In this document: positions 1 through 10,503 of the stretch, piece after piece
Numbering within the stretch: the first letter of the stretch is position 1
How the letters are laid out: every line of letters starts with the position of its first letter
Source of the DNA: an uncultured Paracoccaceae bacterium
Lineage (GTDB): Bacteria; Pseudomonadota; Alphaproteobacteria; Rhodobacterales; Rhodobacteraceae
Assembly (NCBI GenBank): GCA_937872465.1
Contig: CALMSR010000039.1
Coordinates: 1-64,000 of the forward strand
Direction: 5' to 3'
Length of the DNA: 64,000 nucleotides
Program-made: the position numbers and the translations under genes
The notes under the pieces: generated by a model
Told to the model about the DNA's origin: nothing
The model's database searches: none
The model's input: the letters and a program-made list of their open reading frames with translations, nothing else

Positions 1-121
1 GTGCTTCCTTCCATTCCGACGAATGGATCGCACCATCAAACCGTGGGATCAAACACCTAGCCCGGCAACCGGTACGGGACGAGCCGCCGCAAAACTGCTG
101 GTCGATCACCCGGATTTGGTC

Positions 122-967
122 TCAGACCGGATCCTTGTGAATGATGACGTCGGAATTCGGCACGGCATCGAGCAATGCGTGGCGGACGCCTGCCCCGATC
201 TCGTGCGCCGCGTAGAGCGATTGCGCGCCGTCGAGTTCGAGATGGACCTGGATGAAGACCCGCGTGCCCGCCGTGCGGGTCTTGAGGTCGTGGAAGCCGA
301 TGACACCGGGATGGGCGGCGACGATGCCCGCGATCTTCTCGATCAGCTCGGGATCGGCGCGGCGATCCATCAGCGCGTCCCAGGCGGCGCTTCCGATGCG
401 GCGCGCGCCGAGGACCAGCACGGCGCAGGCCGCGAGGGCCACGACCGGATCGAGCCAGTGCACGCCGAAGCGTGCCGAGGCGACGATCGCCAGAATCGCG
501 CCCGCCGCGGGCAGGAGATCGGAGAGATAATGCAGCCGGTCAGCGGCGACGATGCGCGAGCCGGTGCGCGCCGCCACCCGACCCTGCCAGAGGATCAGCG
601 CCAGCGTCACCGCCATCGAGAGGCCCATCACCGCCAGGCCGGTGGCCTCGGCCTCGAGCGGCTGGGGATGCGCGAATCGGCCGATCGCCTTCCAGCCGAT
701 CGCGGCCGCCGAGACCGCGACGAGGCTGGCCTGGCCGAGTGCCACCAGGTCCTCGACCGAGGAATGGCCGAAGGAATGGTCTTCGTCTGGTGGCTTGGCC
801 GCATAGACGATGCCCGCCAGCCCCGCCGCTGAGGCGATGAGGTCGAGGGCGGAATCGGCCAGCGACGCGGCGATGGAGAGCGCGCCGGTGGCGGCGAGCG
901 CCCAGAGCTTCAGCCCGACCAGCACGACGGCCACCGCCACCGATGCCAGCCCGGCCGAGAGATTCAT
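122..967 (-). CDS. Cation diffusion facilitator (FieF-like) metal efflux protein
   Basis: This 281-residue inner-membrane protein belongs to the cation diffusion facilitator family, which exports divalent metals (Zn, Fe, Cd or Mn) in exchange for protons. Several hydrophobic segments precede a soluble C-terminal domain. The paired metal-site motifs are visible: D38-x3-D42 in the second helix and H146-x3-D150 in the fifth, the same arrangement as the transport site of E. coli FieF. A loop with H64 and H68 follows helix 2. I chose the ATG at 967 because the first helix begins right after it; the frame stays open upstream, but that part reads like non-coding sequence. The metal specificity cannot be told from sequence. 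Confidence 0.9.
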   Translation of the reverse strand: MNLSAGLASVAVAVVLVGLKLWALAATGALSIAASLADSALDLIASAAGLAGIVYAAKPPDEDHSFGHSSVEDLVALGQASLVAVSAAAIGWKAIGRFAHPQPLEAEATGLAVMGLSMAVTLALILWQGRVAARTGSRIVAADRLHYLSDLLPAAGAILAIVASARFGVHWLDPVVALAACAVLVLGARRIGSAAWDALMDRRADPELIEKIAGIVAAHPGVIGFHDLKTRTAGTRVFIQVHLELDGAQSLYAAHEIGAGVRHALLDAVPNSDVIIHKDPV

Positions 968-1431
968 TCGAAACGAGCGGTCCAATCTCGCGTCTTCACC
1001 GAAGCCGGGCAATGCCTTCGTCCCGAGTCGGCCCGATTTGATCAGACCTCGCGGCCAAAGACCAGCCGTCCGGTCGGCGCGCCCTCTGCGGGAAACAATC
1101 GGAACCGATCGGGCCCGGACATGCAGCGCAGTCTTCACCAAGGCGCCGCGGCGCGGGGCGGGCTGTATCGGCGGTTTTTCGCCGAGAACATGCAATCCCT
1201 GCTATCTTTGCGCGATCCATACTTGGCTTTCGGGTCAATCCAGAGGGTGATTACAGCATTCTTGGAAAATCTTCGGCAATCTGTTGGATTCATACCTTGT
1301 CAACTGACGGCCCGGCAAATAAACTGAGTGTTGAGCCCGGAATGAGAGCAGTCGGGACGGGCGGCCAACATGACTGCCATAGGAAGAAAGGCCGGCCATA
1401 GTGCATGCAGCACTTGCCGGAAAGGGGTGCA
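968..1431. other. Intergenic region upstream of the MucR-family gene
   Basis: This 464-base gap separates two divergent genes. No convincing gene is visible. From about 1200 onward it is clearly less GC-rich than its surroundings, as expected of a promoter region and possibly of a MucR/Ros target, since these regulators prefer AT-rich DNA and are often autoregulated (family knowledge; not shown here). Confidence 0.5.
1297..1325 (+). promoter_or_regulatory. Candidate promoter for the MucR-family gene
   Basis: TTGTCA (1297-1302) and TAAACT (1320-1325) are separated by 17 bases, a plausible sigma-70 type -35/-10 pair about 107 bases before the ATG. It lies in the AT-richer part of the gap. This is pattern matching by eye only. 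Confidence 0.35.
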
Positions 1432-1860
1432 ATGACTGAAGATCAGACGATAAGCCGCGGGGAATTGCTGGCGCTGACGGCGGAGATCGTATCGTCGCAT
1501 GTGGCCAACAACAGTGTCGTGCAGAGCGACATGCCCGATCTCATCCAGTCGGTCTTTTCCAAGCTGAGCGATCTGGCGAGCGGCGAGGATGCGGCCTCGG
1601 TCGAACTGTCTCCGGCCGTTCCGGTCAAGAAATCGATCACGGACGACTACATCGTCTGTCTCGAGGACGGCAAGAAGCTCAAGATGCTCAAGCGGCATCT
1701 GATGACCGCCTACGGCATGACGCCGGAGGACTACCGGGCGAAATGGGGCCTCAAGCCCGATTACCCGATGGTCGCGCCGAACTACGCGCTAAAGCGTCAG
1801 GAACTGGCCAAGAAGATCGGTCTCGGGCGCAAGCCGGGCAGCAAGTCCTCCAAGCGATAG
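1432..1860 (+). CDS. MucR/Ros family transcriptional regulator
   Basis: This 142-residue protein has the layout of the MucR/Ros family, alphaproteobacterial DNA-binding regulators that control exopolysaccharide, motility and surface genes. The degenerate zinc-finger core begins at C76-L-E-D79 and continues through the family motif LKRHL (H89) and TPEDYRAKW. The second ligand position holds Asp79, as in many MucR proteins, while the place of the last histidine of Ros holds Ala93/Tyr94, so a classical four-ligand zinc site is not visible. The tail is basic (KPGSKSSKR). The start at 1432 follows an AAAGGGG Shine-Dalgarno-like stretch; an in-frame start 9 codons upstream is less likely. It is followed 99 bases later by miaB. 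Confidence 0.9.
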   Translation: MTEDQTISRGELLALTAEIVSSHVANNSVVQSDMPDLIQSVFSKLSDLASGEDAASVELSPAVPVKKSITDDYIVCLEDGKKLKMLKRHLMTAYGMTPEDYRAKWGLKPDYPMVAPNYALKRQELAKKIGLGRKPGSKSSKR

Positions 1861-1959
1861 GCGCCACGCTTGCGCCTTCGGGCGCGTGCCGATAATCCGT
1901 CGCGTGCGGGCGAGCGTCCGCGCGCTCCTGCCTGTTGGCGACGGAACCGGATCGAATCG

Positions 1960-3267
1960 ATGGCAAAACCCAAGGTCTTCGTGAAGACCTACGGCTGTCA
2001 AATGAACGTCTATGACAGCCAGCGCATGGAATCGGCGCTGGCCGCGGAGGGCTATGCCGCGACCGGATCGGCCGAGGGCGCGGATCTCATCCTGCTCAAC
2101 ACCTGCCACATCCGCGAGAAGGCGGCGGAGAAGGTATATTCCGAACTGGGCCGGCTGCGGGCGCTGAAGGCGCAGCGGCCCGGGCTGCGCATCGGGGTGG
2201 CGGGATGCGTCGCCCAGGCGGAAGGCGCGGAGATCCTCGAGCGCGCCCCGGTCGTCGACCTGGTGGTGGGGCCGCAGGCCTATCACCGGCTGCCGGCGAT
2301 GCTCGAAGCGGTGGCGGCGGGCGCGCGCCCGGTCGAGACGGACTTCCCCCCCGAGGACAAGTTCGAGCATCTCCCGCGAGAGGGTCGGCGGAGCGCGGTT
2401 TCGGCGTTCCTCACGGTCCAGGAGGGCTGCGACAAGTTCTGCGCCTTCTGCGTGGTGCCCTATACGCGCGGCGCGGAGGTCTCGCGGCCGGCGGAGCGGG
2501 TGGTCGACGAGGCGCGTTCGCTGGTGGCCCGCGGCGCCGCGGAGATCACGCTGCTCGGGCAGAACGTGAACGCCTATGCCGATCCCGCCGGCGCGACGCT
2601 GGCCGGGCTGATCGCAAGGCTGGCGCGGATCGACGGGCTCGAACGCATTCGCTACACCACCTCGCATCCCAACGACATGGGCGCGGATCTGATCGCCGCG
2701 CATGGCTGCGAGGCCAAGCTCATGCCCTATCTGCACCTGCCGGTGCAATCGGGCAGCGACCGGGTGCTCCGGGCGATGAACCGCCGTCACACCGCCGCAG
2801 CCTATCTCGACCTCATCGGGCGGATCCGCGAGGCTCGCCCCGACATCGCCATGTCGGGCGATTTCATCGTGGGCTTCCCCGGCGAGACCGAGGCGGATTT
2901 CGAGGCCACGCTCGATCTGGTGGCCGAGGTCGGCTATGCGCATGCCTATTCCTTCGCCTATTCCGCGCGCCCGGGCACGCCGGCTGCCGGCCGGCCCGAG
3001 GTCGATCCCGAGGTCAAGGCGGACCGGCTGGCGCGGCTGCAGGCGCGGCTGACCGCGCAGCAGCGGGACTTCCAGAACGGCCTGGTCGGGAAGCTGCTGC
3101 CGGTGCTGCTGGAGCGGCCCGGTCGCATGCCGGGGCAGGTCGCCGGCCGTTCGCCCTATCTCAACGCCGTGCACCTCGATGCCGGGGCCGATCGGATCGG
3201 CAGCGTCGTCGCGGCCAGGATCCTGTCGTCGGGGTCGAATTCGCTGCACGCCGCGCTGGCATACTGA
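1960..3267 (+). CDS. miaB: tRNA-2-methylthio-N6-dimethylallyladenosine synthase MiaB
   Basis: MiaB is a radical-SAM enzyme with two [4Fe-4S] clusters that methylthiolates i6A37 in tRNAs reading UNN codons. The 435-residue protein has the full architecture. The N-terminal UPF0004 domain holds three cluster cysteines (C13, C49, C83), the radical-SAM motif is C157-x3-C161-x2-C164 (GCDKFCAFC), and a C-terminal TRAM domain follows. The start is the ATG at 1960, where the conserved motif [12 protein letters not shown] begins; in-frame codons upstream look non-coding. It stands alone downstream of the MucR-family gene and is followed by a long repeat-bearing gap. Confidence 0.96.
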   Translation: MAKPKVFVKTYGCQMNVYDSQRMESALAAEGYAATGSAEGADLILLNTCHIREKAAEKVYSELGRLRALKAQRPGLRIGVAGCVAQAEGAEILERAPVVDLVVGPQAYHRLPAMLEAVAAGARPVETDFPPEDKFEHLPREGRRSAVSAFLTVQEGCDKFCAFCVVPYTRGAEVSRPAERVVDEARSLVARGAAEITLLGQNVNAYADPAGATLAGLIARLARIDGLERIRYTTSHPNDMGADLIAAHGCEAKLMPYLHLPVQSGSDRVLRAMNRRHTAAAYLDLIGRIREARPDIAMSGDFIVGFPGETEADFEATLDLVAEVGYAHAYSFAYSARPGTPAAGRPEVDPEVKADRLARLQARLTAQQRDFQNGLVGKLLPVLLERPGRMPGQVAGRSPYLNAVHLDAGADRIGSVVAARILSSGSNSLHAALAY

Positions 3268-3340
3268 GCCTCCACGCCGCTGCCATCCGGCGGGGCGACT
3301 GCACCGCCGGCCGGCAATCCGCCTGCGCCTGAGACGCATT

Positions 3341-3445
3341 CCGCCCGATCGACTCGGCTTGCCGGCATCGAATCGGCCCCGACGCGGCGGCCGATCTCGC
3401 GCTCCTGGCGCGCCTGCCGGGATGGTGTCCCGCAGCGGGACATGG
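3341..3445 (+). repeat. Dispersed repeat family 2, copy 1
   Basis: This segment resembles 58444-58523. Shared parts are an opening CCGCCCGATCGA block, a GCCGGCATCG block, a GCGGCGG block and a closing palindrome. The palindrome here is TGTCCCGCAGCGGGACA (3426-3442), which as RNA could form a 7-bp stem with a CAG loop. Both copies begin within 75 bases of the stop codon of a plus-strand gene, which would suit a 3'-end or terminator role. Confidence 0.6.
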
Positions 3446-3756
3446 TATATCATATTGTTATTGTGGTGAATTTCATGAGTCTGGTTGGTTGAGCCCTCCT
3501 TGTCGGCGCTACCCGCGTCGCCACGCCATTCCCGGTTCGGAACAGCCGGTGTCCGGTCCATGCAACCGGATCCCACATGATACGAGCGGCCCTTCTGCCT
3601 GACCTCAATCCGGAGCCTCGGGACAGGGAAATGGCGAGGCGCCGGTGGCGCGTCGCCCGGTCCGGTCGCCCGGAGGCGCAAGCCGCAGGGCGAGGGCGGT
3701 GCAGCCTCACCTTCGGTCGAGGATCGGGACGGGTCGGCCCTGGACGGCGTGCGAAG

Positions 3757-3820
3757 CGCGCCGGCCCCCGGCAGGGCCGGTGCGGCCCGATCGCCACGGG
3801 TCGATCGGGCTGGGGACACC
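3757..3820 (+). repeat. Dispersed repeat family 3, copy 1
   Basis: About 60 bases here match the reverse complement of 53731-53790. By eye there is an uninterrupted identical run of about 35 bases centred on CGATCGCCACGGGTCGATCG, itself an imperfect inverted repeat. The copies lie 50 kb apart in opposite orientation, both in gaps without genes. Confidence 0.65.
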
Positions 3821-3866
3821 CGGCGCGTCTGCCGTCCCCAACCGACCAAATTTTCAACAGTCGGAG

Positions 3867-3931
3867 CAGGCAGGCGCGCGTGGAATTGTCACGTTCGTGA
3901 TCTGCGAGGGGAATGGCGGCGCCGCCACGGG
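3867..3931 (+). repeat. Dispersed repeat family 4, copy 1
   Basis: This segment resembles 35149-35210. Shared blocks are CAGGCAGGCGCGCG, then TTGTCAC, GCGA(A/G)GGGAA, GGCGGCGCC and CCACGGGG. Both copies lie just past the 3' end of a minus-strand gene. Confidence 0.5.
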
Positions 3932-3968
3932 GAACCATCGCCGTTCCGCAGCAGACATCCGGAGACGG

Positions 3969-4187
3969 TCAGGGGTCGAGCTTGCGCGCCTCGTCGATCA
4001 GCATCACCGGGATCCCGTCGTGGATCTGGAAGGCGAGGCCCGCGCCCTTGGAGACCAGCTCCCGCCGCGCGGCATCGTAGACGAGCGGTCCCCGCGTCAC
4101 CGGGCAGACGAGGATCTCGAGCAGCCGGCGGTCGACCACCGGGCGCTCCGCGGTCTCGTCCGGCTCCCCGGCCGCGTCGTCGGTCAC
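3969..4187 (-). CDS. Trm112-like small zinc-ribbon-type protein (UPF0434 family)
   Basis: This 72-residue protein has the Trm112/YcaR layout: '[17 protein letters not shown]' near the middle, '[20 protein letters not shown]' after it, and a short acidic N-terminal tail. In eukaryotes and archaea Trm112 activates methyltransferases; the bacterial role is poorly defined. Only one cysteine of the usual CPxCxxxL-type pair remains, so zinc binding is doubtful. The start is a GTG at 4187 whose GTGA overlaps the stop of the upstream LON-domain gene, indicating translational coupling. Confidence 0.85.
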   Translation of the reverse strand: MTDDAAGEPDETAERPVVDRRLLEILVCPVTRGPLVYDAARRELVSKGAGLAFQIHDGIPVMLIDEARKLDP

Positions 4188-4840
4188 TGCAGCGTGCCTT
4201 CCTCGCCGCCGCCGCGCAGCGCGAATTCCATCAGCGTGACCAGCGTCTCGCGGCGGTTGGTCAGGGTCGGCGCCTCCAGCAGCGCCTGTTTCTCCTCCGG
4301 ATCGAAGGGGCAGAGGATCGAAAGCGAATTGACCAGCAGCTCCTCGTCGGCCTCCTTCAGGCTGTCCCAGTCCGAGGAGAGCTGCGCCGTGGCGAAATAC
4401 CGCGCCAGCACCGCGAGGAATTCCGCCCGGTCGAAATCCTCGTCGATCTCGGCCCGGCCGAGGTCGCGGTCGAAGCTCGACCAGTCGACGTCGGCGCGCA
4501 GATAGGGCGTGAAGCCCTCCTGCATCGCCATCACCCGGAAGCGGCTGATGCCCGACAGCGTGATCAGGTAGCGTCCGTCCTCGGTCTCCTGGAAGGCGGT
4601 CAGCCGGCCGGCGCAGCCGATCCGGTGCAGCCGCCCGCTCGCCCTGCCCTCGGGCATGACGATGGGCTGGATCATCCCGATCAGCCGGTGCTGGGTCTTG
4701 AGCGCGTCCTCGAGCATCGCGAGATAGCGCGGCTCGAAGATGTTCAGCGGCAGCCGCGCCCGGGGCAGCAGCAGCGCGCCGGGCAGCGGGAAGACGGGAA
4801 TCGTCTCCGGAAGGTCGGCGAGGCTGAACTTCTTGGCCAT
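4184..4840 (-). CDS. LON substrate-binding-domain protein (no ATPase or protease)
   Basis: This 218-residue protein consists of the LON N-terminal domain only: the opening '[19 protein letters not shown]', '[15 protein letters not shown]' and later '[15 protein letters not shown]' are characteristic. No AAA+ or Ser-Lys protease part follows, so it is one of the stand-alone LON-domain proteins common in alphaproteobacteria, whose function is unknown (substrate or partner binding is presumed). The start at 4840 is an ATG 26 bases after the stop of the thioredoxin-domain gene. It overlaps the Trm112-like gene by 4 bases, so the three genes probably form one operon. Confidence 0.88.
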   Translation of the reverse strand: MAKKFSLADLPETIPVFPLPGALLLPRARLPLNIFEPRYLAMLEDALKTQHRLIGMIQPIVMPEGRASGRLHRIGCAGRLTAFQETEDGRYLITLSGISRFRVMAMQEGFTPYLRADVDWSSFDRDLGRAEIDEDFDRAEFLAVLARYFATAQLSSDWDSLKEADEELLVNSLSILCPFDPEEKQALLEAPTLTNRRETLVTLMEFALRGGGEEGTLQ

Positions 4841-4866
4841 GCGCCCTCCCGGCGCCTGCGGGCGGT

Positions 4867-5775
4867 TCAGGCGAAGATCATCGACGAGAGGCGCCGCCGC
4901 CCCTTCGCCGCCAGCTCCGACTTCGGCCCGAGGCTGTCGAAGAGCTTGAAGAGCTGGGCGCGCGCCGCGCCGTCGTTCCACTCCCGGTCGCGGCGGAAGA
5001 GCTCGAGCAGGGCGTCGATCGCCCCCTGCTGGTCGCCCTTGGCGACCAGCGCCATCGCGAGATCGAAGCGCGCCTGATGGTCGCCCGGGTCGCGCTCCAG
5101 CGCCGCGGCGAATTCGCCCACGTCGCCGGCATCGGCGGTGGCCTCGGCGAGCTCGATCTGCGCCCGCGCCGCCAGGATCGCCGAATCGTTGGCCTTCTCG
5201 GCGGGCACGAGATCGAGGATCGCCTTCGCCTTCTCGATGTCGCCGAGGGCGAGATGCGACCGCGACAGCCCCGAGAGCGCTGCCGGATTGCCCGCCTCCT
5301 CGGCGAGGATCGCCGCGAAGGTCTGCGCGGCATCGGCGACCGCGCCTTCCTCGAGCATCGCCTCCGCCGCCTCCAGCGCTGCCTCGAGCCCGTCGTTGCC
5401 GCCGCCCTGGGCGATCAGCCGCTCGACGAAGGCCTTGATCTGCGAGGCCGGCTGCGCGCCCATGAAGCCGTCCACCGGCTGGCCGTTCACGAAGCCGAAG
5501 ACGGCCGGGATCGACTGCACCCGGAGCTGTGCGGCGATCATCTGGTTCTGGTCGACGTCGATCTTGACCAGCCGCACCTTGCCCTTGGCCGCGGTCACCG
5601 CCGCCTCGAGCGCGGGGCCGAGCGTCTTGCAGGGGCCGCACCAGGGCGCCCAGAAATCGACGATGACCGGGACCTCGCGCGAGGCCTCGACCACGTCGGC
5701 CATGAAGGTCGCCTCGGTGCCGTCCTTGATCACATCCGCCGCCGGCTTCGGCGCGAGGTTCAGTTCCATGGCCAA
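4867..5775 (-). CDS. Thioredoxin-domain protein with TPR tail (CnoX/YbbN-like co-chaperone)
   Basis: This 302-residue cytoplasmic protein has an N-terminal thioredoxin fold with the active site WAPWCGPCK (C46, C49) and an Ala-rich helical C-terminal region of TPR-like repeats ending near residue 300. This is the architecture of CnoX (YbbN), a holdase that passes clients to GroEL or DnaK and can form mixed disulfides. E. coli CnoX lacks the CGPC pair; the intact pair here suggests it also has reductase activity, as reported for the Caulobacter protein. Two in-frame ATGs (5775, 5769) could start it. It leads the operon with the LON-domain and Trm112-like genes. Confidence 0.9.
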   Translation of the reverse strand: MAMELNLAPKPAADVIKDGTEATFMADVVEASREVPVIVDFWAPWCGPCKTLGPALEAAVTAAKGKVRLVKIDVDQNQMIAAQLRVQSIPAVFGFVNGQPVDGFMGAQPASQIKAFVERLIAQGGGNDGLEAALEAAEAMLEEGAVADAAQTFAAILAEEAGNPAALSGLSRSHLALGDIEKAKAILDLVPAEKANDSAILAARAQIELAEATADAGDVGEFAAALERDPGDHQARFDLAMALVAKGDQQGAIDALLELFRRDREWNDGAARAQLFKLFDSLGPKSELAAKGRRRLSSMIFA

Positions 5776-5864
5776 TCCATCTTCCTGCGTCCCCGAAAGC
5801 CGGGGCCGGTCGCTGCGTTACGTGGTGTAGCACTCGCGATGCGTCAAGCCAAATCCCCGCCGCC

Positions 5865-6467
5865 TCAGGCGGGCGCGAGGGCGCGCATCAGCGCGGCGTG
5901 GCGGGCGAGGAAGGCGGCCTTGACCTCCGAGGGCGGGCGCAGGTGCAGGCGGGTGGTCACCGGATCGGTGATCTTCGGCTTGCCGAAGAAGCGGTCCGCC
6001 TCGGCCTCGGAGAAGCCGGCGATCCGGGTCGCCTCGAGCCAGGCCGAGATGCGGTCGGCCCGCTTGATCTGCATCTTGACGCTTCGGGGCAGCTCCGCCG
6101 GCAGGCCGAAGCGCAGGTGCACCGCCGCCGCGAGACGGGCGTCGAGCGCGGCGTAGTCCGGCCCCACTGCCGCCTTCACCGGCGAGATCATGTCGCCGAT
6201 CACGTATTCCGGCGCGTCGTGCAGGAGTGCGGCCAGCCGCCAGCGCGGCTCCGCCCGCGGTGCGAGCGCCGCGAAGACCGCCTCGACGAGCAGCGAATGC
6301 TCGGCCACCGAATAGGGGTATTCGCCGGTGGTCTGGCCGTTCCAGCGCGCCACGAAGGCGAGCCCGTGGGCGATGTCCTCGATCTCGATGTCGAGCGGGG
6401 AGGGGTCGATCAGGTCGAGCCGCCGCCCGGAGAGCATGCGCTGCCAGGCGCGGGCGGGCCGGCTCAA
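5865..6467 (-). CDS. HD-superfamily hydrolase (YfbR-like phosphohydrolase)
   Basis: This about 200-residue soluble protein has the HD-domain metal motif LLHDAPEYVIGD (H83-D84 from the chosen start) with an upstream histidine in 'EHSLLVEAV', as in YfbR-type nucleotidases and related phosphohydrolases. The substrate is unknown. The ATG at 6437 would cut off the conserved 'PARAWQRMLSGRRLDL' N-terminus, so I prefer the in-frame TTG at 6467; this is inferred from what I remember of homologues. A perfect CRP-type inverted repeat lies 24 bases upstream of that start. Confidence 0.82.
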   Translation of the reverse strand: MSRPARAWQRMLSGRRLDLIDPSPLDIEIEDIAHGLAFVARWNGQTTGEYPYSVAEHSLLVEAVFAALAPRAEPRWRLAALLHDAPEYVIGDMISPVKAAVGPDYAALDARLAAAVHLRFGLPAELPRSVKMQIKRADRISAWLEATRIAGFSEAEADRFFGKPKITDPVTTRLHLRPPSEVKAAFLARHAALMRALAPA

Positions 6468-6490
6468 GTCACGCCCCGCTGACGCCGCGG

Positions 6491-6506
6491 TGTGACGGCG
6501 GTCACA
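6491..6506. promoter_or_regulatory. CRP-type inverted repeat TGTGA-N6-TCACA
   Basis: TGTGACGGCGGTCACA matches the E. coli CRP consensus half-sites exactly, with the right 6-base spacing. It lies between the divergent HD-hydrolase gene (start 6467) and the periplasmic-protein gene at 6705. Whether a CRP/FNR-family regulator of this organism uses it is inference. Confidence 0.5.
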
Positions 6507-6704
6507 GCCCGATGACGCCGCCATGCGAGAGGATGGGGGCGGCGGAATTCGCCGCGAAGTGCAGGCCAAGGAAGGGCTCGGGTCATGCTCGGTCGGAGAC
6601 GGATGCGATGGCCCGCGTTCTACAGCATCGGACGCCGCCGGCAAGTCGGAGGCGTCTCCGCGACGGGCCCCGGGGCCGCGCGCCCCGATAGCAGGAGACA
6701 CGCC

Positions 6705-7013
6705 ATGGCCAGACATCTGCTGATCGCCGCCACCCTTCTGGGACTGGCCGCCACGCCGCCCCCGCTCTGGGCGCAGACCGCCTGCGGCAACCGCGAAAAG
6801 ATCGTCGAACGCCTTGCCGAGAAATACGGCGAGCAGCATCGCGGCAGCGGTCTCCAGGATCCGACCCGGCTCGTCGAGGTCTGGATCTCGCAGAGCACCG
6901 GCACCTGGACGCTGCTCTTCACCCGTGCCGACGGGATGGCCTGCATCGCCGCATCCGGATCGGACTGGCTGGACTACCCGCCGAAACTGGTTGCGGCAGG
7001 CGTCGACAGCTGA
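6705..7013 (+). CDS. Small secreted (periplasmic) protein of unknown function
   Basis: This 102-residue protein has a clear signal peptide ([20 protein letters not shown], cleavage likely after LWAQ near residue 24). The mature part starts [20 protein letters not shown] and has a second cysteine in 'GMACIAASG', so one disulfide is possible. Similar short periplasmic proteins occur across Rhodobacterales as far as I recall, without assigned function. The ATG at 6705 has a CAGGAGA ribosome-binding site. It is convergent with the GT8 gene, 10 bases away. Confidence 0.75.
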   Translation: MARHLLIAATLLGLAATPPPLWAQTACGNREKIVERLAEKYGEQHRGSGLQDPTRLVEVWISQSTGTWTLLFTRADGMACIAASGSDWLDYPPKLVAAGVDS

Positions 7014-7023
7014 ACCGTCCGCC

Positions 7024-7983
7024 TCAGCGGATCACCGTCATCTCGTCCGGGAAGCGGTCGAGATAGTCGCACATCTTGCCGGTCGCCAGCAGGTGCTTGC
7101 CGAGCGCCTTGCGCAGGAAGGCGCGGTTGCGCTGCGGCTGCACCCCGTCGTCGTCGAGCGGCGCGGCCTCCGGGAAATGCGCCGCGAGGAAGTCGCGATA
7201 GGCGTGGCGGAACCGGAGCGGCAGCTCGCCCTCGATGTGGTTCCAGGGTTTCTTGCGGCCGATGAAATGCACCACATTGGCGCCGACCATCGCCTCGAAG
7301 AGCCGCGACGCCCAGGTGTATTGCCAGTTCCAGACCGGGCTCAGCTCGGCCCAGACGCCCATGACGGCGCCGTTCAGCATGTCCTGGTCCATGTGGGTGA
7401 GCTTGCCGGGATGGGCGCGTGCGAAGGCGAAGGCGCTGTCGCGGATTCCTCGGGAATTATAGGCCGCCACGTCGATCAGCAGCACGCCGGCGTTGAAATA
7501 GGGTGTCGCCGGCAGCCCCATCCTGGCGAAGGAATCGATGCGCCGCCCCGGGGTCCGCCACTGGCTGTTGTCGCGCACTGCGGCGATCGCATGCGGGCCG
7601 AGCTCGAGATCGAGCAGCGCGGAGAAGTCGCCCCCCTGCAGGAAGACGTCCGAATCCAGATAGAGGAGCCGCCGGTAGTCCGCCGCGAAGGCTTCGGGAA
7701 GCGCCAGGCGCAGATAGGTCGCCTCGGTGCGGCGCCGGTCCAGGTTGAGGCCGGCGAAGCTCGCGTCGATCCGGACCTGGCAGAAGCGCAGGCCTTCCGG
7801 GGCGCCGGCCGGCGGCGTCAGCGGTTCGGTCGAGCAGATGCAGATGTCGAAGTCCCGCGCCGGGGCGAGGGCGGCGAGCTGCGTCGCGGCGAAGAGCGCG
7901 TATTTCAGGTAATTGCCGTCGCAGGCAAAGGCGACGGCCTTCTCCGCCCGCTTCGGGAGGTTGCTCGCGATCCCGATCGCCAT
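7024..7983 (-). CDS. Family 8 glycosyltransferase (LPS galactosyl/glucosyltransferase-like)
   Basis: This 319-residue protein is a retaining GT8 enzyme of the type that adds glucose or galactose to LPS cores or other surface glycans, using UDP-sugars and Mn2+. The DxD metal motif is LYLDSDVF (D110, D112), followed by [19 protein letters not shown] and the late metal ligand in [12 protein letters not shown], all in family order. No signal peptide is visible, so it acts at the cytoplasmic face. It stands alone, convergent with the small secreted protein and divergent from ahcY. Confidence 0.9.
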   Translation of the reverse strand: MAIGIASNLPKRAEKAVAFACDGNYLKYALFAATQLAALAPARDFDICICSTEPLTPPAGAPEGLRFCQVRIDASFAGLNLDRRRTEATYLRLALPEAFAADYRRLLYLDSDVFLQGGDFSALLDLELGPHAIAAVRDNSQWRTPGRRIDSFARMGLPATPYFNAGVLLIDVAAYNSRGIRDSAFAFARAHPGKLTHMDQDMLNGAVMGVWAELSPVWNWQYTWASRLFEAMVGANVVHFIGRKKPWNHIEGELPLRFRHAYRDFLAAHFPEAAPLDDDGVQPQRNRAFLRKALGKHLLATGKMCDYLDRFPDEMTVIR

Positions 7984-8106
7984 CCCGCGCCGCCCCCCGT
8001 TCGCTTCCGCGGGGTTAGCTTACTTTGCGCCTCGCTGTTGTCGAGGGGCAGGGCGCCTGCTAGGTGGCGCTGGAAATTCGTTCTTCCGTTCTCCGGAGTC
8101 GCCCGC

Positions 8107-9510
<1,404 letters not shown>

Positions 9511-9559
9511 GGCCGCGGCGGATTCTCTAACCGTCTGGATTTGCATCGAATTGTTGGAA

Positions 9560-9581
9560 CTCGCCGCTTGATTGCGGCGAG
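9560..9581 (+). terminator. Hairpin downstream of ahcY
   Basis: CTCGCCGC and GCGGCGAG form a perfect 8-bp stem around a 6-base TTGATT loop, 49 bases after the ahcY stop, followed by ATTTCT. The U-tract is short, but the position fits a terminator. Confidence 0.6.
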
Positions 9582-10063
9582 ATTTCTGGCATAAGGGACG
9601 CATCGATGGCCGAGGCAGAAGCGTCCCTCAATCACCGTCGCTCTCCATATCGACTGCACAGGTTTGCCCCCGGGTCCACGGACTCGCGGCATCGTGCGGG
9701 TCGCGGGGTCCCAGGACATCCGGCATCAGCGGCGCCCGACGGCAGTGGGGTGCGTTCGCGGTTCCGCGCCGGATTGCCCGGGCCTCGCACTTGGGGTCTA
9801 GCCCGCACGAACCGGTCGGGAGGGTCCTTTGAGGGGAGGGCCCTCCCGATCGCGTTTCGCGGTGGGCGGGCGCCGCCGGGGCGCCGCGCGATCCATTCAC
9901 CGGCCATGCGCGGGACTTGTGCGAAGCGCCTCGGTCTGTGCTAGACTTGTCGCCACGTGATCTGGGGGGTGTCCGGCCCGGCTTCGCCGCCGGGGGCTTG
10001 CGTTCGGCCGTGCCGACCGCTAAGTGCTGCACTTTCCTGAACCACCGGATCTGGAGGTCCGCC
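9582..10063. other. ahcY-rpoZ intergenic region with strong hairpins
   Basis: No gene is convincing here. A strong potential stem-loop lies at 9817-9848 (CGGGAGGGTCC pairing with GGGCCCTCCCG, one G-U pair, 10-base loop), and a second GC-rich inverted repeat lies near 9866-9890. A weak promoter-like sequence (TTGTGC, then GCTAGACT) occurs near 9917-9945 before rpoZ. The region could hold a small RNA or only a structured leader. Confidence 0.4.
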
Positions 10064-10411
10064 ATGGCCCGCGTAACCGTCGAAGACTGCGTCGACAAGG
10101 TACCGAACCGTTTCGAGCTCGTCATGCTCGCGGCCCATCGGGCGCGCGCGCTGGCCTCCGGGGCGCCGCTGACCGTCTCGCGGGACAACGACAAGAACCC
10201 GGTGGTGGCGCTGCGCGAGATCGCCGACGAGACGCTGACCGCCGACCAGCTGCGCGAGAACGCGATCGAGAGCTTCCAGCGGCAGATCGAGGTGGACGAG
10301 CCCGAGGAGGACGTCATGACCCTCCTCGTCGCCAATGATGCGCCCGCCGAGGATGACATGTCCGAAGAGCGGCTGCTGCGGGCGCTGATGGAGGCTCAGG
10401 GCGAGAACTGA
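10064..10411 (+). CDS. rpoZ: RNA polymerase omega subunit
   Basis: The omega subunit (115 residues) stabilises the beta-prime subunit of RNA polymerase and in many proteobacteria takes part in ppGpp binding. The family core [20 protein letters not shown], followed by AAHRARAL and the conserved [12 protein letters not shown], is intact. The tail is acidic, as in alphaproteobacterial omegas. The ATG at 10064 follows a CTGGAGG ribosome-binding site. It lies directly before the ppGpp synthetase/hydrolase gene, the usual rpoZ-rsh pairing. Confidence 0.96.
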   Translation: MARVTVEDCVDKVPNRFELVMLAAHRARALASGAPLTVSRDNDKNPVVALREIADETLTADQLRENAIESFQRQIEVDEPEEDVMTLLVANDAPAEDDMSEERLLRALMEAQGEN

Positions 10412-10503
10412 GATCAACCTCCGCACCCCTGACCGCGAGCGATGCCACGCCCGTCCGCACGGGCGATGACGGGCTGATTCCGGTCGAGGCGCTGACCTCG
10501 CTG

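Larger units (their letters stand above)
3268..3968. other. Long intergenic region made largely of dispersed repeats
   Basis: This 701-base gap lies between the convergent genes miaB and the Trm112-like gene. No frame looks like a real gene. It carries three segments that recur elsewhere in the window: 3341-3445 (like 58444-58523), 3757-3820 (inverted copy at 53731-53790) and 3867-3931 (like 35149-35210). A short AT-rich island lies at 3443-3480. Confidence 0.6.

Noticed and set aside
3450..3938. Possible gene on the minus strand in the miaB downstream gap
   Set aside because: The frame overlaps repeats, lacks a ribosome-binding site and has no family motif; codon use is erratic.
7984..8106. 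SAH riboswitch before ahcY
   Set aside because: I looked for the conserved GAGGAGCGCUGC and AGGCUCGG parts and did not find them; only small GC-rich stems are present.
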